Notes: generated from the letters alone by a model not told the origin. A stretch of 64,000 bases of DNA from Siphonodentalium dalli (GCA_032622095.1 CP136065.1:211278151-211342150), one strand, 5' to 3'; positions 1-12,360 are shown, numbered from the stretch's first letter. A program made the numbers and translations.

Positions 1-59
1 CAATTGTGTTATAATATTAAAATGTAACTAATATTTTAACATGTACCATTCTCTTCCTC

Positions 60-1500
60 GTAAAAAGTTACCACTTTTAGAATGCCTTGGTGCCATCTCG
101 ATTGTATCCCGTGAAGTTATATATAAAACACATACAGACAGACAAATATTTGCATATATATTTAGGCATCAAATGTGACGTTTTAACACGCACGATTTGA
201 TTCCTCGTATCATTTAAGAACGTGTATGAATTTGATGTTAATTTGCACTAAACATAATTCTATCCGTTTTGGTAATCCGCCGTCCCTATTTAGGACTCAA
301 GTGGCACCACATTTGACATAATTAAACCCCAAACTTACAACTCATTATAGAGATGAATATATATAAAAAAAATTAACATTGGCGAGTATACAAATTCGTA
401 TCAATTTAGGCCCCCCCCCCCCACATCTCTCACCGAAATGGCACAAATTTGGCGTATTTAAACCACACGATTAGATTCCTCGAATCATGGAGAAGAATAT
501 GTATCAGTCTGGTGGAAATCGGCACTAAACATAATTTATTGTTTATCAATTGTTGTGTCTCTCTCACCCTGTCTCGAATGGCACCACTTTTGACATCTTT
601 AAACTACACAATTAGACTCCTGATACCATGGAGATGATTATTTATAAGTTTAGTGATGATCGGCGACTAAACAATATTTTTTATCAAATTTAGTGCCCAC
701 CCCACACCATCTCTCACACAAACAGCACCAATATATCGTCTTTAAATCACATGATTTGATTTTTCATATCATGGATAAGAATGTTTATCAATTTGGTGAA
801 AATTGGCGCTAAAATTTTTGTGTATGAATTCTGGTGCCCCTCTCATTTTCAGTGCACCCTGACTCGAATGACGCCACTTTTAACAGTTTTAAGCCACACC
901 ATTAGACTCATCATACCATGTGGAGGCTTTTAAAAAAGTTTGGTAGCAATGGGTGACTAAAACAATTCTTAACAATGTTAGTGCCCCCCCCCCCCCATTC
1001 TCACATCCAAACGACACCAATTTGGCATCTTAGATTCCTTGTTTCATGGAGAAGAATGTGTATCAATTTGGTGGAAATCGGCGCTAAAATCATTTGTGGA
1101 TGATTTTGTAAAAGTTTTTGTATAAAATTGCGAGTATACAAATCCGTATACAATTTAGGGCCCCCATATCTCTCAACCAAAACGGCACTAATTTGGCGTA
1201 TCTAAACCAAATGATTAGATTTCTCGTATCACGGAGAATATATATCAATCTGGTGGAAATCGGCGCTAAACATATTGTTCATCTTTTTTGTGTTCCTCTC
1301 ACCCTCTATGCATCCTGACTCGATTGGCCCATGTGTGACAGTTTGCGACATCCTTAAACCACCCACTTAAGACTCCTCATATCATGGAGATGATTATTGA
1401 TAAGTTTGGTACTAATCGGCGACTAAACCAGTGTTGATCAAATTTAGTGCTCACTAACCCCCACCTGTCACCCAAACAGCACCAACATGGCGTCTTTAAA
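60..1500. repeat. ~145-bp diverged tandem array, about 8 units
   Basis: A unit built on CACGATTAGATTCCTCGTAT, CATGGAGAAGAATG and GTGGAAATCGGCGCTAAACA recurs with starts near 195, 474, 612, 757, 901, 1029, 1214 and 1366. Two alternating versions are visible (ATTCCTC..GAGAAG and ACTCCTC..GAGATG). Poly-C runs follow several units (411-421, 987-996). It probably extends past the left edge. Confidence 0.75.
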
Positions 1501-2174
1501 TCACATGGCAATGATTTCCCCTCCAACATATGTTCCTACCTGATCCACAGATTAATGCCTACAACACATGTATATGACACAAAATAAAACCAACAGGGAG
1601 TAATAAACCAAGATAATTTTATTTGCCCATGAATTAACGCTGACCACTACATGTAGTTAACCATTTGGCAGTAAACAAATGCTTTTCAGGGCTACACACA
1701 TTGACAATTGTTATTATTTCCGTATTCTGAAAGATATCAGCGCGGATATCAATAAAAACGACATGGTTGATTCTGTCTGGATACATCGCGATTACGTTCT
1801 CAACTAACACTCTGTTCCGACTGATTCTCATTAATGATTATATAGACGAGGTCCAGATGTCAGCCACTGAAGAATGATCAGGTATATTTCATGGTATATG
1901 TCGGTACTGAAGTCAGACATTAAAATAAATTGTGAATTTTAACAAATTCCTCTACAATTGTTGGTGGTGGTACAAAAATTTGTCAGTAAACTTATTGTAC
2001 CTGATAATTTAACTTGACGTTCTGTCGCAAAGTTTAAGGCACCTAAATACTAGTAGATATTCGCAATTATAATGGACTGAGATTTCCCCCAGCGGCCATA
2101 GGGGTACCATTCCCCCAACACTTAACGGAAACCCAGAGTATATGTATGTATATGTATGGTATATGCTGCTGTAT

Positions 2175-2204
2175 ATAGTGTCCTGCTCCATCTGTATTTG
2201 TAGG
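2175..2204 (-). repeat. 30-bp partial copy of the rod exon 3' end
   Basis: These 30 bases match 2233-2262, the end of the rod exon, at 27 of 30 positions. The copy sits 58 bases further into the downstream intron and carries no splice donor. It looks like a small local duplication scar, not a usable exon. Confidence 0.7.
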
Positions 2205-2230
2205 ATTATGACTTCACTGAGATAACCTAC

Positions 2231-2420
2231 CGATAGTGTCCTGCTCCGACTGTACTTGTAGGAACAAATCGTTCTTCTGTTGCAGTAAGGTTACATTCTG
2301 CTCTTCCAATGCTTTTCTCATTTTCTCAGTCCTTGCTAATTCTTCTTTCGTCTTTTCAAGTTCCTCAAGTTTCTTTTTCATCTCATCTTCTGCTCGAGCA
2401 ATGTTCAACAATGGTTTCAC
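2231..2420 (-). CDS. myosin heavy chain first rod (S2) exon, most 3' exon in window
   Basis: A 190-nt exon encoding VKPLLNIARAEDEMKKKLEE, LEKTKEELARTEKMRKALEE, QNVTLLQQKNDLFLQVQSEQ, DTI and one base of G. It is the start of the coiled-coil S2, with a heptad pattern and the conserved EEQNVTLLQQKNDL. The acceptor is cttgatag and the donor gtaggt. The rest of the rod lies beyond the left edge; I found no further exon in 1-2230. Confidence 0.95.
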
Positions 2421-2951
2421 CTATCAAGAATATACAGAACACTCACAGAGTTAATACTACAGCACAGCTTTGTCCAACTTTCCAGAAAAATCTAGAGGTG
2501 TGACTGTCGCAATTTTACTAATGGATAACCCCCACAGTGCTAATGGGTAAAAAATTCAAGTGTCAATGACACTGTAGCTCAACTTGGGAAGGAGTTTATT
2601 TTTTGCTGAGCAATGAATAGAATAGAATGATCTCTCATAAAAAATGTCACTCTTTGATAATTATTATATAATCCGACTTCCAAGACAGCACTCGCAAACT
2701 TCAGATGTGCCATCAGAACTCCTGCGTTTTCCACAATTTTCACTCCTGCAATTTAATATAAGATCAGACCTCTTTTCTGATCAAATAGTCCACCCTCTTT
2801 AGATCTACACCATTCCTTCATTAGGGGAAAAATGATCATGAAATAAGAATGGGCACATGAATGCAGAAAAGGTGTTCCCACCATTGTCTCTTTAACAACG
2901 AGTGGGGGTGACTCATGGTATTTATGTCATCTGGGACAGTGAGAAACGTAC

Positions 2952-3033
2952 CTTTATGTAAAGTTTCCACCATTGCCAGTTCCTCAACATGAGCCATTTC
3001 CTTATGTTTCTCTGAATGATGGTCAAGCCAATC
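2952..3033 (-). CDS. myosin heavy chain second IQ exon (regulatory light chain site)
   Basis: An 82-nt exon: one base completing R, then [20 protein letters not shown] and WWKLYIK, phase 0 at the end. [21 protein letters not shown] is the second IQ helix with the WQWW hook that binds the regulatory light chain and leads into S2. The acceptor is gttcatag and the donor gtacgt. The plus-strand open frame over this position is a shadow. Confidence 0.95.
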
Positions 3034-3747
3034 CTATGAACAAAATCATGAAATACATAATCAGTAAGACCATGGAAATGGGGGGGCTTTCATTTTTGAA
3101 TCGAATCAGGCAGAAGATTCAAAATCACATCGAATCTCGAATTGAATCATTGTGTCAAGCAAACAAGAATGAAGGTATGGAACAATGCGGAGAAATACTA
3201 AAATTTGTCACCGTAATGATGAGAAAACACCATACTGAAATCTGCCATATACAGTTATATCCAATTCCCATGTTACATGCAATTCCTGTAACACTGCAGT
3301 CCCAATGGACATATTTCATTCATACCGAAATCGGGTGGTCCATTTATAGATAATTTGCGACATATTTTTACCATTATGTATGATAGTTCGTTAGTATCCG
3401 AAGTCTCATTACACAAAACGAATATTGTTTGTACATAGACAGCATGTATATCCACATTTTGGAAAAGATTTGATAAGGGCAGCCGATTTCGAATCAAATC
3501 AAATCAGATGAAAGATTTTGAATCAGAGGCAACAATTCATGTTCCGACAGATCTTGGTCTTCACTCAATTAGCATAGCATACCCATCTAAGTGAGATAAA
3601 AAAAAATGACTGATGCTCTTAAATTATTCATAAATTTACAGAAATATGTTAATGTGCAACACCTTATGTCAATATGAAGCGGACAGTCATTTTGTTCAGT
3701 TTTTAAATTCGCCTGTTTAAAAAAAAAATTCATTTCAGCGCCGCCTT

Positions 3748-3860
3748 AACCCTATCTCTACTAAAAACTCATAGAGGAGTAGTTCACTGAGGAAATGTTC
3801 AGTTAATAAATTCAACAAACGACCTTAATATTATCTGAACATTTCCCAGCAAAGAAAAGT
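3748..3860. mobile_element. B-family MITE fragment
   Basis: CCCTATCTCTACTAAAAACT, GGAAATGTTCAGTTAATAAA, TTCAACAAACGACCTTAATA and CTGAACATTTCC. Confidence 0.5.
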
Positions 3861-3882
3861 GGAAACCCTGTGCCAATGCAGG

Positions 3883-4013
3883 CCTCAAGATTCGACGAGA
3901 ATCACCGAATCGATTCTCATAATGATTCTCGCAAAACTTTTCAATTTTCAGTGCTTTATGACTAACATGATTCAGCATTTGATTCTCGTAAAATTAAATG
4001 TATTATGAGCCCC
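3883..4013. repeat. dispersed 135-bp repeat (inverted copy at 15496-15636)
   Basis: CGAGAATCACCGAATCGATT, CAGTGCTTTATGACTAACAT and GATTCTCGTAAAATTAAATG all recur in inverse orientation at 15496-15636. Confidence 0.75.
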
Positions 4014-4226
4014 GCAATGCATTCTCTTATTTATACGAGTCTCATAGGGAGTCTCCCATATATATGAGCGTTACATTGGCCTAACAATATTTACCATGAC
4101 CTTGTAAGCCAGTGCATTCTCTTGTATATGTGAGGCTCCCTATGGGAGACTCGCATATAATGGAGAGTGCACAGGCACAGGATCTTTAATGCTGTACTAG
4201 CACGTCTCCCATCATGAAAGGGTTAG
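4014..4226. mobile_element. A-family TTAA MITE, left end worn
   Basis: Two hairpins (TGCATTCTCTTATTTATACG and the cassette at 4111-4175) and a clean right end CTCCCATCATGAAAGGGTTA, 22 bases from the converter exon donor. Confidence 0.72.
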
Positions 4227-4248
4227 CTGCATGAGTATGATTGCTTAC

Positions 4249-4506
4249 CTCTGATCATAGAGTTTCCTGAAGTTCTTCTTGATAAGATAAGCTCGAATAT
4301 AAGCCTGGAACATGGCTACGATCTTTGACAATGCTTCATCTCTCATATCCTCCAGAGAGCCTAAGACTCCGGCCTTAAAAAAAACTTTAGTGTGGCCCAA
4401 TCTGTACTCAGCCGGATCGAGCTGGAGAGCGGCGAGGATCTTACTGGTCACCTGTTTACCATCGACGAATCCCTGGGGTATAGCATTCGGTGCCAAGATG
4501 GAGTAT
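4249..4506 (-). CDS. myosin heavy chain converter and first IQ exon
   Basis: A 258-nt exon: one base completing R, then 85 codons from YSILAPNAIPQGFVDGKQVT through PAEYRLGHTKVFFKAGVLGS to KKNFRKLYDQ, and two bases of R. TKVFFKAG is the converter signature. The tail MFQAYIRAYLIKKNFRKLY is the first IQ helix, which binds the essential light chain; in molluscs this lever arm is part of the direct calcium switch. The acceptor is tatttcag and the donor gtaagc. Confidence 0.96.
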
Positions 4507-5511
4507 CTGAAATATAGGTAATATTTATATGATATCAGTCACATGTGAAATGATTACGATTTCAGTTTATATGCCATTCTCAAGACAAACATTTCTGGGC
4601 TGCTGGCTAGTAGCCCCTTAAAGACACATTTTTAGCTTGTTCCCGTGAGTGAAAAAGTCAGTACTATGCCAACTGGAGGAATATAGCATTTTTCTAACAT
4701 CGCCGAAAATCTGAAATAAATCGACTGTTATGTCACCATAGAAAATATTTTCTGAACTACAATCAATTGAAAATATTTACTTCTTGATTTGGGATGTAAC
4801 TATCGGCGATAAACTAACACAATCGATTTCGCAATCAAGAGTCACTGCATTTAATTAATATATAAGGATGACGATGTGTGTGTTGTCAATTTGGATATAC
4901 CATTAGTAAAAATAACCACTTTAAGCAAGATTATTCTCCATGTCTATTTGTATTCCTGCCGGAGTGTTTCACATCACTTTAAAGCATGATTATATTTTTC
5001 CAAAGAGTTTAGGTGAACATGACCTCTACAATTATATCATTCTAAAATTGAGTAGGTCAAAATAGTAAGAAATTATAAGCCATATTTTAAATAAAAATTT
5101 GTCACTTTATGTGTTTTTTAAAAAACTGTGTAACAGTCAAATGTGGGACACTATTAGCAGCATTTCTGTACATAACCTTAAAGTATGGGATGTATACAAA
5201 ATTAATACCATGGATCACAGTCATGACATTGGTTATATTGACAATGACCAAACCTGTTATTTCACCTCAAAAGATAATTTTCAGGAAGTATTTGAGAGAA
5301 AAAAACTTTGATATCGAACAAATTGGTGAGCTTGCTGTTTAAAAGCTGAAGTATTGATATCTCAACCTGTTATCCATTCATTATATTGCTCAGTCTACTT
5401 CAATCAGAGGAAAAATCTTCGGTAATTTTGTCTTACACCAACTCAATTGAGTATGTCACATCAAATTTCGACTGATGGCTTATAATCATAATCATGACAT
5501 ATAATAAAATG
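4507..5511. other. myosin intron without recognised content
   Basis: AT-rich; the small open frames at 5099-5342 have no recognisable motif. Nothing else seen. Confidence 0.6.
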
Positions 5512-7710
5512 AAAGTGTCAATGACACTGTAGCTCAACTTTGTAAAGAAGGTAATTTTTTTGTGATTGGCAATGAATAGAGAGATTAAAAAGGAGTGTAA
5601 AAAATGAGCAGTAAAGGATTTAGTCATACACAGAGTAAAATCCAAGATGGCAGCTGGCGGCCATGTTTTTTGTCCGATTGACCCCAAAATGACTCTTTCC
5701 CATCTACATTCTAATTTCAACAGCCATGAAAAATTTCATGATGATCAGACTAAAGGTACGAACTGTAGCCCGTGCTAAAGGATTTAGTCATACAAAGAGT
5801 AAAATCCAAGATGGCTGCTGCATGGTGGCCATATTTTATGGCTGAATGACCCCAAAATGACTCGTTCCCATCTACATGTCATTATTAACATCCATGACAA
5901 ATTTTATGATTATCAAACTAAAGGTACGACCTGTAGCTTAAAGGATTTAGTCATACAAAGAGTAAATCCAAGATGGCTGTTGGCGGCCATGTTTTTTGTC
6001 CGAATGACCCAAAAATGACTCGTTCCCATCTACATTCCAATTTCAACAGCCATGACAAATTTCATGATGATCAGACTAAAGGTACGACCTGTAGCCCGTT
6101 CTAAAGGATTTAGTCATACAAAGAGTAAAATCCAAGATGGCTGCTGGTGGCCATATTTTATGGCCGAATGACCCCAAAATGACTCGTTCCCATCTACATG
6201 TCATTATTAACATCCATGACAAATTTTATGATTATCAAACTAAAGGTACGACCTGTAGCTTAAAGGATTTAGTCATACAAAGAGTAAAATCCAAGATGGC
6301 TGTTGGCGGCCATATTTTTTGTCCGAATGACCCCAAAATGACTCGTTCCCATCTACATTCCAATTTCAACAGCCATGACAAATTTCATGATGATCAGACT
6401 AAAGGTACGACCTGTAGCCTGTGCTAAAGGATTTAGTCATACAAAGAGTAAAATCCAAGATGGCTGCTGGTGGCCATATTTTATGGCCGAATGACACCAA
6501 AATGACACGTTCCCATCTACATGTCATTGTTAACATCCATGACAAATTTTATGATTATCAAACTAAAGGTACGACCTGTAGCTTAAAGGATTTAGTCATA
6601 CAAAGAGTAAAATCCAAGATGGCTGTTGGCGGCCATGTTTTTTGTCCGAATGACCCCAAAATGACTCGTTCCCATCTACATTCCAATTTCAACAGCCACG
6701 ACAAATTTCATGATGATCAGACTAAAGGTACGCCCTGTTGCCCGTGCTAAAGGATTTAGTCATACAAAGAGTAAAATCCAAGATGGCTGCTGGCGGCCAT
6801 GTTTTTTGGCCGAATGACCTCAAAATGACTCGTTCCCATCTACATGTCATTGTTAACATCCATTTTATGATGATCAGACTAAAAGTACGACATGTAGCCC
6901 GTGCTAAATGATTTAGTCATACAAAGAGTAAAATCCAAGATGGCTGCTGGCGGCCATGTTTTTTGGCCGAATGACCTCAAAATGGCTCGTTCCCATCTAC
7001 ATGTCATTGTTAAGATCCATGACAAATTTTATGATGATCAGACTAAAGGTACGACCTGTAGCCCGTGCTAAAGGATTTAGTCATACAAAGAGTAAAATAC
7101 AAGATGGCTGCTGGCGGCCATATTGTTTGGCCGAATGACCCCAAAATTAATCGTTCCCATCTACATGTCAATATTAACATCCATGACAAATTTCATGATG
7201 ATCAGACGAACAGTACGACCTGTAGATCGTGCTAATGGATCGAATTTTGAAATCAAAGATGGCCGCTGGCGGCGATGTTTTTCGGCCGAATGACCCCAAA
7301 ATGACTCGTTCCCATCTACATGTCATTGTTAACATCCATGACAAATTTTATGATGATCAGACTAAAGGTACAACCTGTAGCCCGTGCTAAAGGATTTAGT
7401 CACACAAAGAGTAAAATCCAAGATGGCTGCTGGCGGCCATGTGTTTTGGCTGAATGACCCCAAAATTACTCGTTCCCACCTACATGTCAATATTAACATT
7501 CATGACAAATTTCATGATGATCAGACAAACAGTACGACCTGTGGCCCGTGCTAATGGATCAAATTTTGAAATCCAAGATGGCTTCTGGCGGCCATGTTTT
7601 TTGTCCGAATGACCCCAAAATGACTCGTTCCCATCTACATTCCAATTTCAACAGCCATGACAAATTTCATTACGATCCGACCAAAGTTACGACCTGTAGC
7701 CCGTGCTAAA
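5512..7710. repeat. ~163-bp tandem array (about 13 units), dimer organisation
   Basis: Units begin AAAGGATTTAGTCATACAAA and include AAGATGGCTGCTGGCGGCCA. From about 5613 to 6748 units alternate between a CATTCCAATTTCAACAGCC type and a CATGTCATTATTAACATCC type, giving a dimer of about 323 bp. Units after 6750 are more uniform, then degrade. The array is headed by a sequence (AGTGTCAATGACACTGTAGC at 5513) also present at 2562 and, diverged, at 19202. The open frames seen across units are chance. Confidence 0.9.
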
Positions 7711-8239
7711 GGATATTGTTGACGAGTCACGCACACAGGGAGGTTCAATTGAATGAATTAGCTCTAAAAGACCGAGCGGAATACGATTTCGGAAAGACTG
7801 ATAAATGAGACACATAGGTAAGTGTACCGCGCGCTGTGATTGGTCAAATTGCGGCATCTTTCAAGGAGTAAAACAATGATGTCATGGGATTCCCCCAGTA
7901 ATACGTGTCGCGATATTTCATTGGTCGAGCTACTTAGAAGTTCTTGGAACTAACCAATCATTACCGAGAATTACAAGAGTTCTTGGAAAATACCTGCTTT
8001 CCGATAACCCGCGAGATTTGCTTTGTTTTGCGTCTGTAACCAGAATTTTTCCTGTACTGAAATATCTACAGATACAATCGTGACAATGTCGGCTTTGAAA
8101 ATAATCGAAGCGAAAAACGATCACCGTGTGCTTGAGATTGACAAGAATGAGAAAGAAAAGTTCCGTCGGGAATTGTTGGAAAAGACTGTTTCGCTTGCGC
8201 AAGTTTGTCACCAAAAAAACGAGAGAAAACTTGGAGAAT

Positions 8240-8440
8240 TTTAACGAAAAGTGTAGGAACCGGGACTCGTTGTTTGTGTCTCTTGTTTGAATCAAACTGT
8301 GAAGTATGGCAGCCGTGGTATATCAGCATTAAATGAACACTGTAAAAGCGAAAGACACAAAAAAAGAATGTTCTCGCAAATGAATACGCATTCCATGGAC
8401 CAGCATTTCGTTGGTGTCAACAAAACTTCGAGCAATGGCA
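8240..8440 (+). pseudogene. zinc-finger remnant, possibly from a transposase
   Basis: In one frame the plus strand reads VVCVSCLNQTVKYGSRGISA then LNEHCKSERHKKRM, a CxxC...H...H finger followed by a basic patch. Upstream, 8086-8244 is open for about 50 codons (SALKIIEAKNDHRVLEIDKN and following), but a stop and frame change separate the two. The surrounding 7711-8560 is less AT-rich than the introns. I read it as a broken fragment of a mobile-element protein of unknown family. Confidence 0.4.
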
Positions 8441-8680
8441 TAATATACAGAATAACATATAAATGTATGATGTATGATGTGGACTATTCATTTTGAATAG
8501 ACCATCCTGTTTGATAAATTGGTAGGTGTAGATTAGAATTATCTATTCATTTATTTCAATATATTTTCAGATTTACACTAATAGTCTAGTACAGGGACAT
8601 TAAGAATCATATTGACAAAAATGTTTTGTATTTAATAGCATACTGCATATACATGTAGATACATACAGCTATGCTCTCAG

Positions 8681-11600
8681 TAAGCGACCTGTTTAACGAG
8701 GTTATGGGCCGGTACTTACCGCGGTGTTACCACCAAAATACCGCGGTTATCATTCTGTACCGCGACGGAGGGCGGTTGACCCGCGGTACTGGTACGGTAT
8801 TTTTACCGTTGGTTACCGCCGGTCACCGCGTTATTGGTGTTCGTTACCGCCGTACACCGCGGTATTTTTTCGTAACCGCGTTCAAATTACCGCTAACGGC
8901 CCTCCACCGCGGAGAGAACACGACTGAAACAAGGCGTCACACGGTAGGTAAATGATTATGAATAACTTTTGTATTGAATGGATACCTGTAAGCTGCACGT
9001 AATTATGAATACGTAATGAATATAAATGAATAATAATGCAATCTGATTACATATGAACCAGTCTGGGTGAACGTCGACTCTATATTTGAAATATAGAGTC
9101 TGGAGCTTATGTAGCCAAAACCATTTCTATTCAGCGAAGAGCTTCCCCAAAATGACGTCACGGATTAAAAAAAATACATCGATGATTGACAGGTGTCCCC
9201 ACGTGTTATTTGTTGTGCTTCGCAATAGTAATGGCCTGTGTCGGCGCGACATAAAATTACAGCAGATAATATTTGTCGTGTGTGCGACTATTCTTTTTCG
9301 GGAGATGAACTCGCTGCATCACCCGGAAAGCTGCATCCGAGAGCAAAAAATAAGGTCGTCATCAAAAATGATGCTTTAGAACTATTTAAAAGCATAAAAT
9401 TAAGTCATTTCCTCGGTGTTAACTTTCAGATGATTTTTTTACGACAAATAATTTGATTTGCAAACCATGGTACAATAAAGTAAATCAAATACACGGACGT
9501 GAGTGAGTTCTATTTATATTTATGGGAGGCCAAGTTGGTACCATGCGCAGGCCTATCTATCAGGTCTAGCACATCCTTCAAATTAATCCGAATCGTACCG
9601 AATATATAATTTCGAAGCCATTGTTTCTGTCTGTTGTATTTGCAAGCATCGCTTTCGATCGGAGAAATTCCGCTCTGTTACTCCGCCCACTGACACTTGT
9701 TTATTAACCCATACGGTTTCATTGGACGGAAAATAATTTACGCAATCAATCAGATTACGGAATCCCGAGGACTTGGAAATGAGATTTCGATGTTATCCGT
9801 CAGACCTTATATTCAATGTTGTAATGAATATTTAGGTATGAGTTTACTCAGACTGCATATGAACATGTCTGGTTTACATGTAACATATTACAAATGTACA
9901 CGTACATCACGTTCAATCACGTCGGCGGTTTTTGAACTCAGCTATAATTGCTTACGGCGACTGGATTACGCAAAACACCGTGGAGTAATAGTTTTGTTGT
10001 TAGCATCTATCTTACATATCGTCAAATGATTTACGCACCCGATTCCTATATCGGTTTCCACTCATGCGGAATTTTTGTTTTGTTTTTTTTGTTTCCGAAA
10101 TCTAAATTTCTTATAAAAATGGGAAAAGTAAATCCTCCATTTATCTGAATTTGGTCGAAACCAGCGGGGACGGTGCATTAGTAACACTGAGTCCGAGTTT
10201 AGTCTTGGAGGCCAGGGCGGCGATCGTTGCAGAAATATTCATATTCGTTCAAATCTATAGTTGTGTTCATATGTCAAACATAATCGGCGCGTAAATAGTA
10301 TATTATCGCCAAGACGTATGATTGTACGCATTCGTGAAATAGTAAAACAATTTACAAACATTTGCGCCTGAAGATTTCTTGTCGGTGGGAATAAAATGTA
10401 TAACTAAGAAAGCGTGGCACTTGACATGCAGCAAAGTAAAGTTGTTATCATCACCAATGTGCGCGACAAAAGACACACGCAAAACACCAAACATTGAAAG
10501 ACACAACGTTGTCAAATCAGTCTTTGATTTTGTTACGTGAACATTCATTGTGCTCACGAGTGCGTGTCGGGCGGCATCGTTTGATGTGAAATTGCAACTT
10601 TTGGCGAGGGCGTGCACTTGTAGTTCTCGGTGGGTCGCAGTATAAATTATATCACATACCGGTATTCCTATCTAATCGTTATTCGGGAAAATACATGCAT
10701 GGTGTTGGAAAGATAAAATATGTTTGTTTGGTTATATACAGAGGTTAACATTGTAACATAATTATTTCAAGTGATCGAATTCGGTGTGTTTTAGTCCTTG
10801 TTAGTTTATTCCCGATACGGTAGCAATAAAGAGCGTCTGTCTCACTTTTGTGCGACAAATATTTATAAATAGCTATTACGTGCACAACATTTTAAAGATC
10901 TAATGAGACTTGTCTGTTTAAAGCCACGTAAGCGGTTCGCACATAATATTATTCGCAATACCAAAATAGATCGATAAATATCTGAACTACCTTCTGCGAG
11001 CATTATGTAAGCCAAACGGACGCATTGAAGTAATGGAAATACAAGTGTCCAAAACACAAAACAGCCATTCGCGCGTGCGTCACGTGTGTAGTTTTACTAT
11101 ATAATAGCACCATCAACAAAACACAAATATTTATTTCACCCATTGAGGCCAGTTATAAAAAGACATGACGACATCTTAATTTAAGCGCCCCGTGACCTAT
11201 ATTAACAAAGTCTGCCAGCTGCAGTATGACGTAATCAGTGACACGTGCTTTTGCCAGAATGTGTTTTTTTCCCTGGATATACGGGAGTTCCACGTTGTGT
11301 CTTTTATTGCTAAGACAATAATTCCCGTTATACGAACAAATGGTGTTTGTGATTTGCAGTTAATGAATGTCAATAAAGTTAATAACGATATTTATTCTGG
11401 GGACTATTTAAATAGTGGTCGTTATCATTCAATTTAGGGATCACGTACATCTGAACATTGATATAAACTGTATAGATACGGGATTTATCGAGCTGTCTAA
11501 AATGGCCGAAATCATTTGTTCCCTTCCCGATAACCAACACTGATTACAAATAGTGTCATTTATGGGAATTTTAGGCAATAAAACGAGACTAGAAATGTTA

Positions 11601-12063
11601 TTGTAATATTTTAATATTCACATTAATTGAAAAATGACTTTCTCAAAGTAACTTATACTTACCTTTACTTAATCTGGAAGCCCGTTATAATGGGCATATT
11701 TCCCGATACTCGGCTTTCATCTATTTCAATATTTTAATAATACACTTCACGGTACACAAACATGGACGGAGATCGTGAGAACGGCCGTCCTATTTTGGAA
11801 GATTGACGGTCAGCCATCGAATCCCGTCATTAACCTCGTTACAAAAATGCTACCGCGTAGCGGTAATGTCACCGCGTTTGTGCGGTGCATTACCGCGTGA
11901 CACCGCGCTACCAACATTCGTTACCGCTGGTAGTGCGGTGGTACCGTGAACGTCGCGGTGGTACCGCGGTACGCGCGTGGTAGTGCAACCGCAAATCGGC
12001 GGTATGTCGCGGTATTGCACCGCGGTATTAACGCATGTACACCTCGTTAAAACAGGTCGCTTA
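8681..12063. mobile_element. 3.4-kb element with ACCGCGGT-rich subterminal arrays
   Basis: Terminal inverted repeats TAAGCGACCTGTTTAACGAG (8681) and its complement at 12041-12063, with one extra T, enclose 3383 bp. About 200 bp next to each end is packed with ACCGC/GCGGT words; perfect ACCGCGGT octamers occur at 8718, 8740, 8856, 11963 and 12019. The flanks allow a TA target duplication. The interior is less repetitive, includes a CRVC-x-YSFS frame at 9270-9320 that looks like half a zinc finger, and holds no open frame above about 110 codons, so it is probably non-autonomous. It also contains a dispersed sequence (10790-11080) found elsewhere in the window. Superfamily not identified. Confidence 0.8.
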
Positions 12064-12169
12064 ATTTGAGCAGTGCTGTATGTCCCCATGCTGGATCCAT
12101 TCTCTGCATGTGAGAAATTTCTTGAGACTTGTAAAAATGGAAAAATTAAGACTATCCACTAAAAATTGC

Positions 12170-12360
12170 ACTCTCAGATTTTCCTCTTAGGAGAGGCCTC
12201 CGATTGCAGGAAATGACCCTCTTACCCCTAGAGCTTCAGGGGGCCTAGGCAGCCCCCAGACCCCCGGCCTGTGGTTCGCGCCATACGGCCCGATGCTATT
12301 CGCCTCGCTGCGCTCGGATACCAGCTGATTTCATCTGTGCCTGTTCTCATCCCTGACTTA
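12170..12360. other. GC-rich block between the 3.4-kb element and the thiol exon
   Basis: AGAGCTTCAGGGGGCCTAGG, CCCCCAGACCCCCGGCCTGT and GCTATTCGCCTCGCTGCGCT stand out from the AT-rich surroundings. This looks like a fragment of a mobile element; no gene was recognised. Confidence 0.4.

Noticed and set aside
2236-2503. Plus-strand frames over the rod exon rich in S and F
   Set aside because: Antisense shadows of the coiled-coil exon.
6137-6750. Open frames with KMAAGGHILWPNDPKMTRSHL
   Set aside because: They run through the 163-bp tandem repeat, with no start context or conserved family; chance openness of the unit.
9697-10029. 110-codon frame inside the 3.4-kb element as its transposase
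   Set aside because: No catalytic or zinc-finger motif, too short, and base use like the surroundings.
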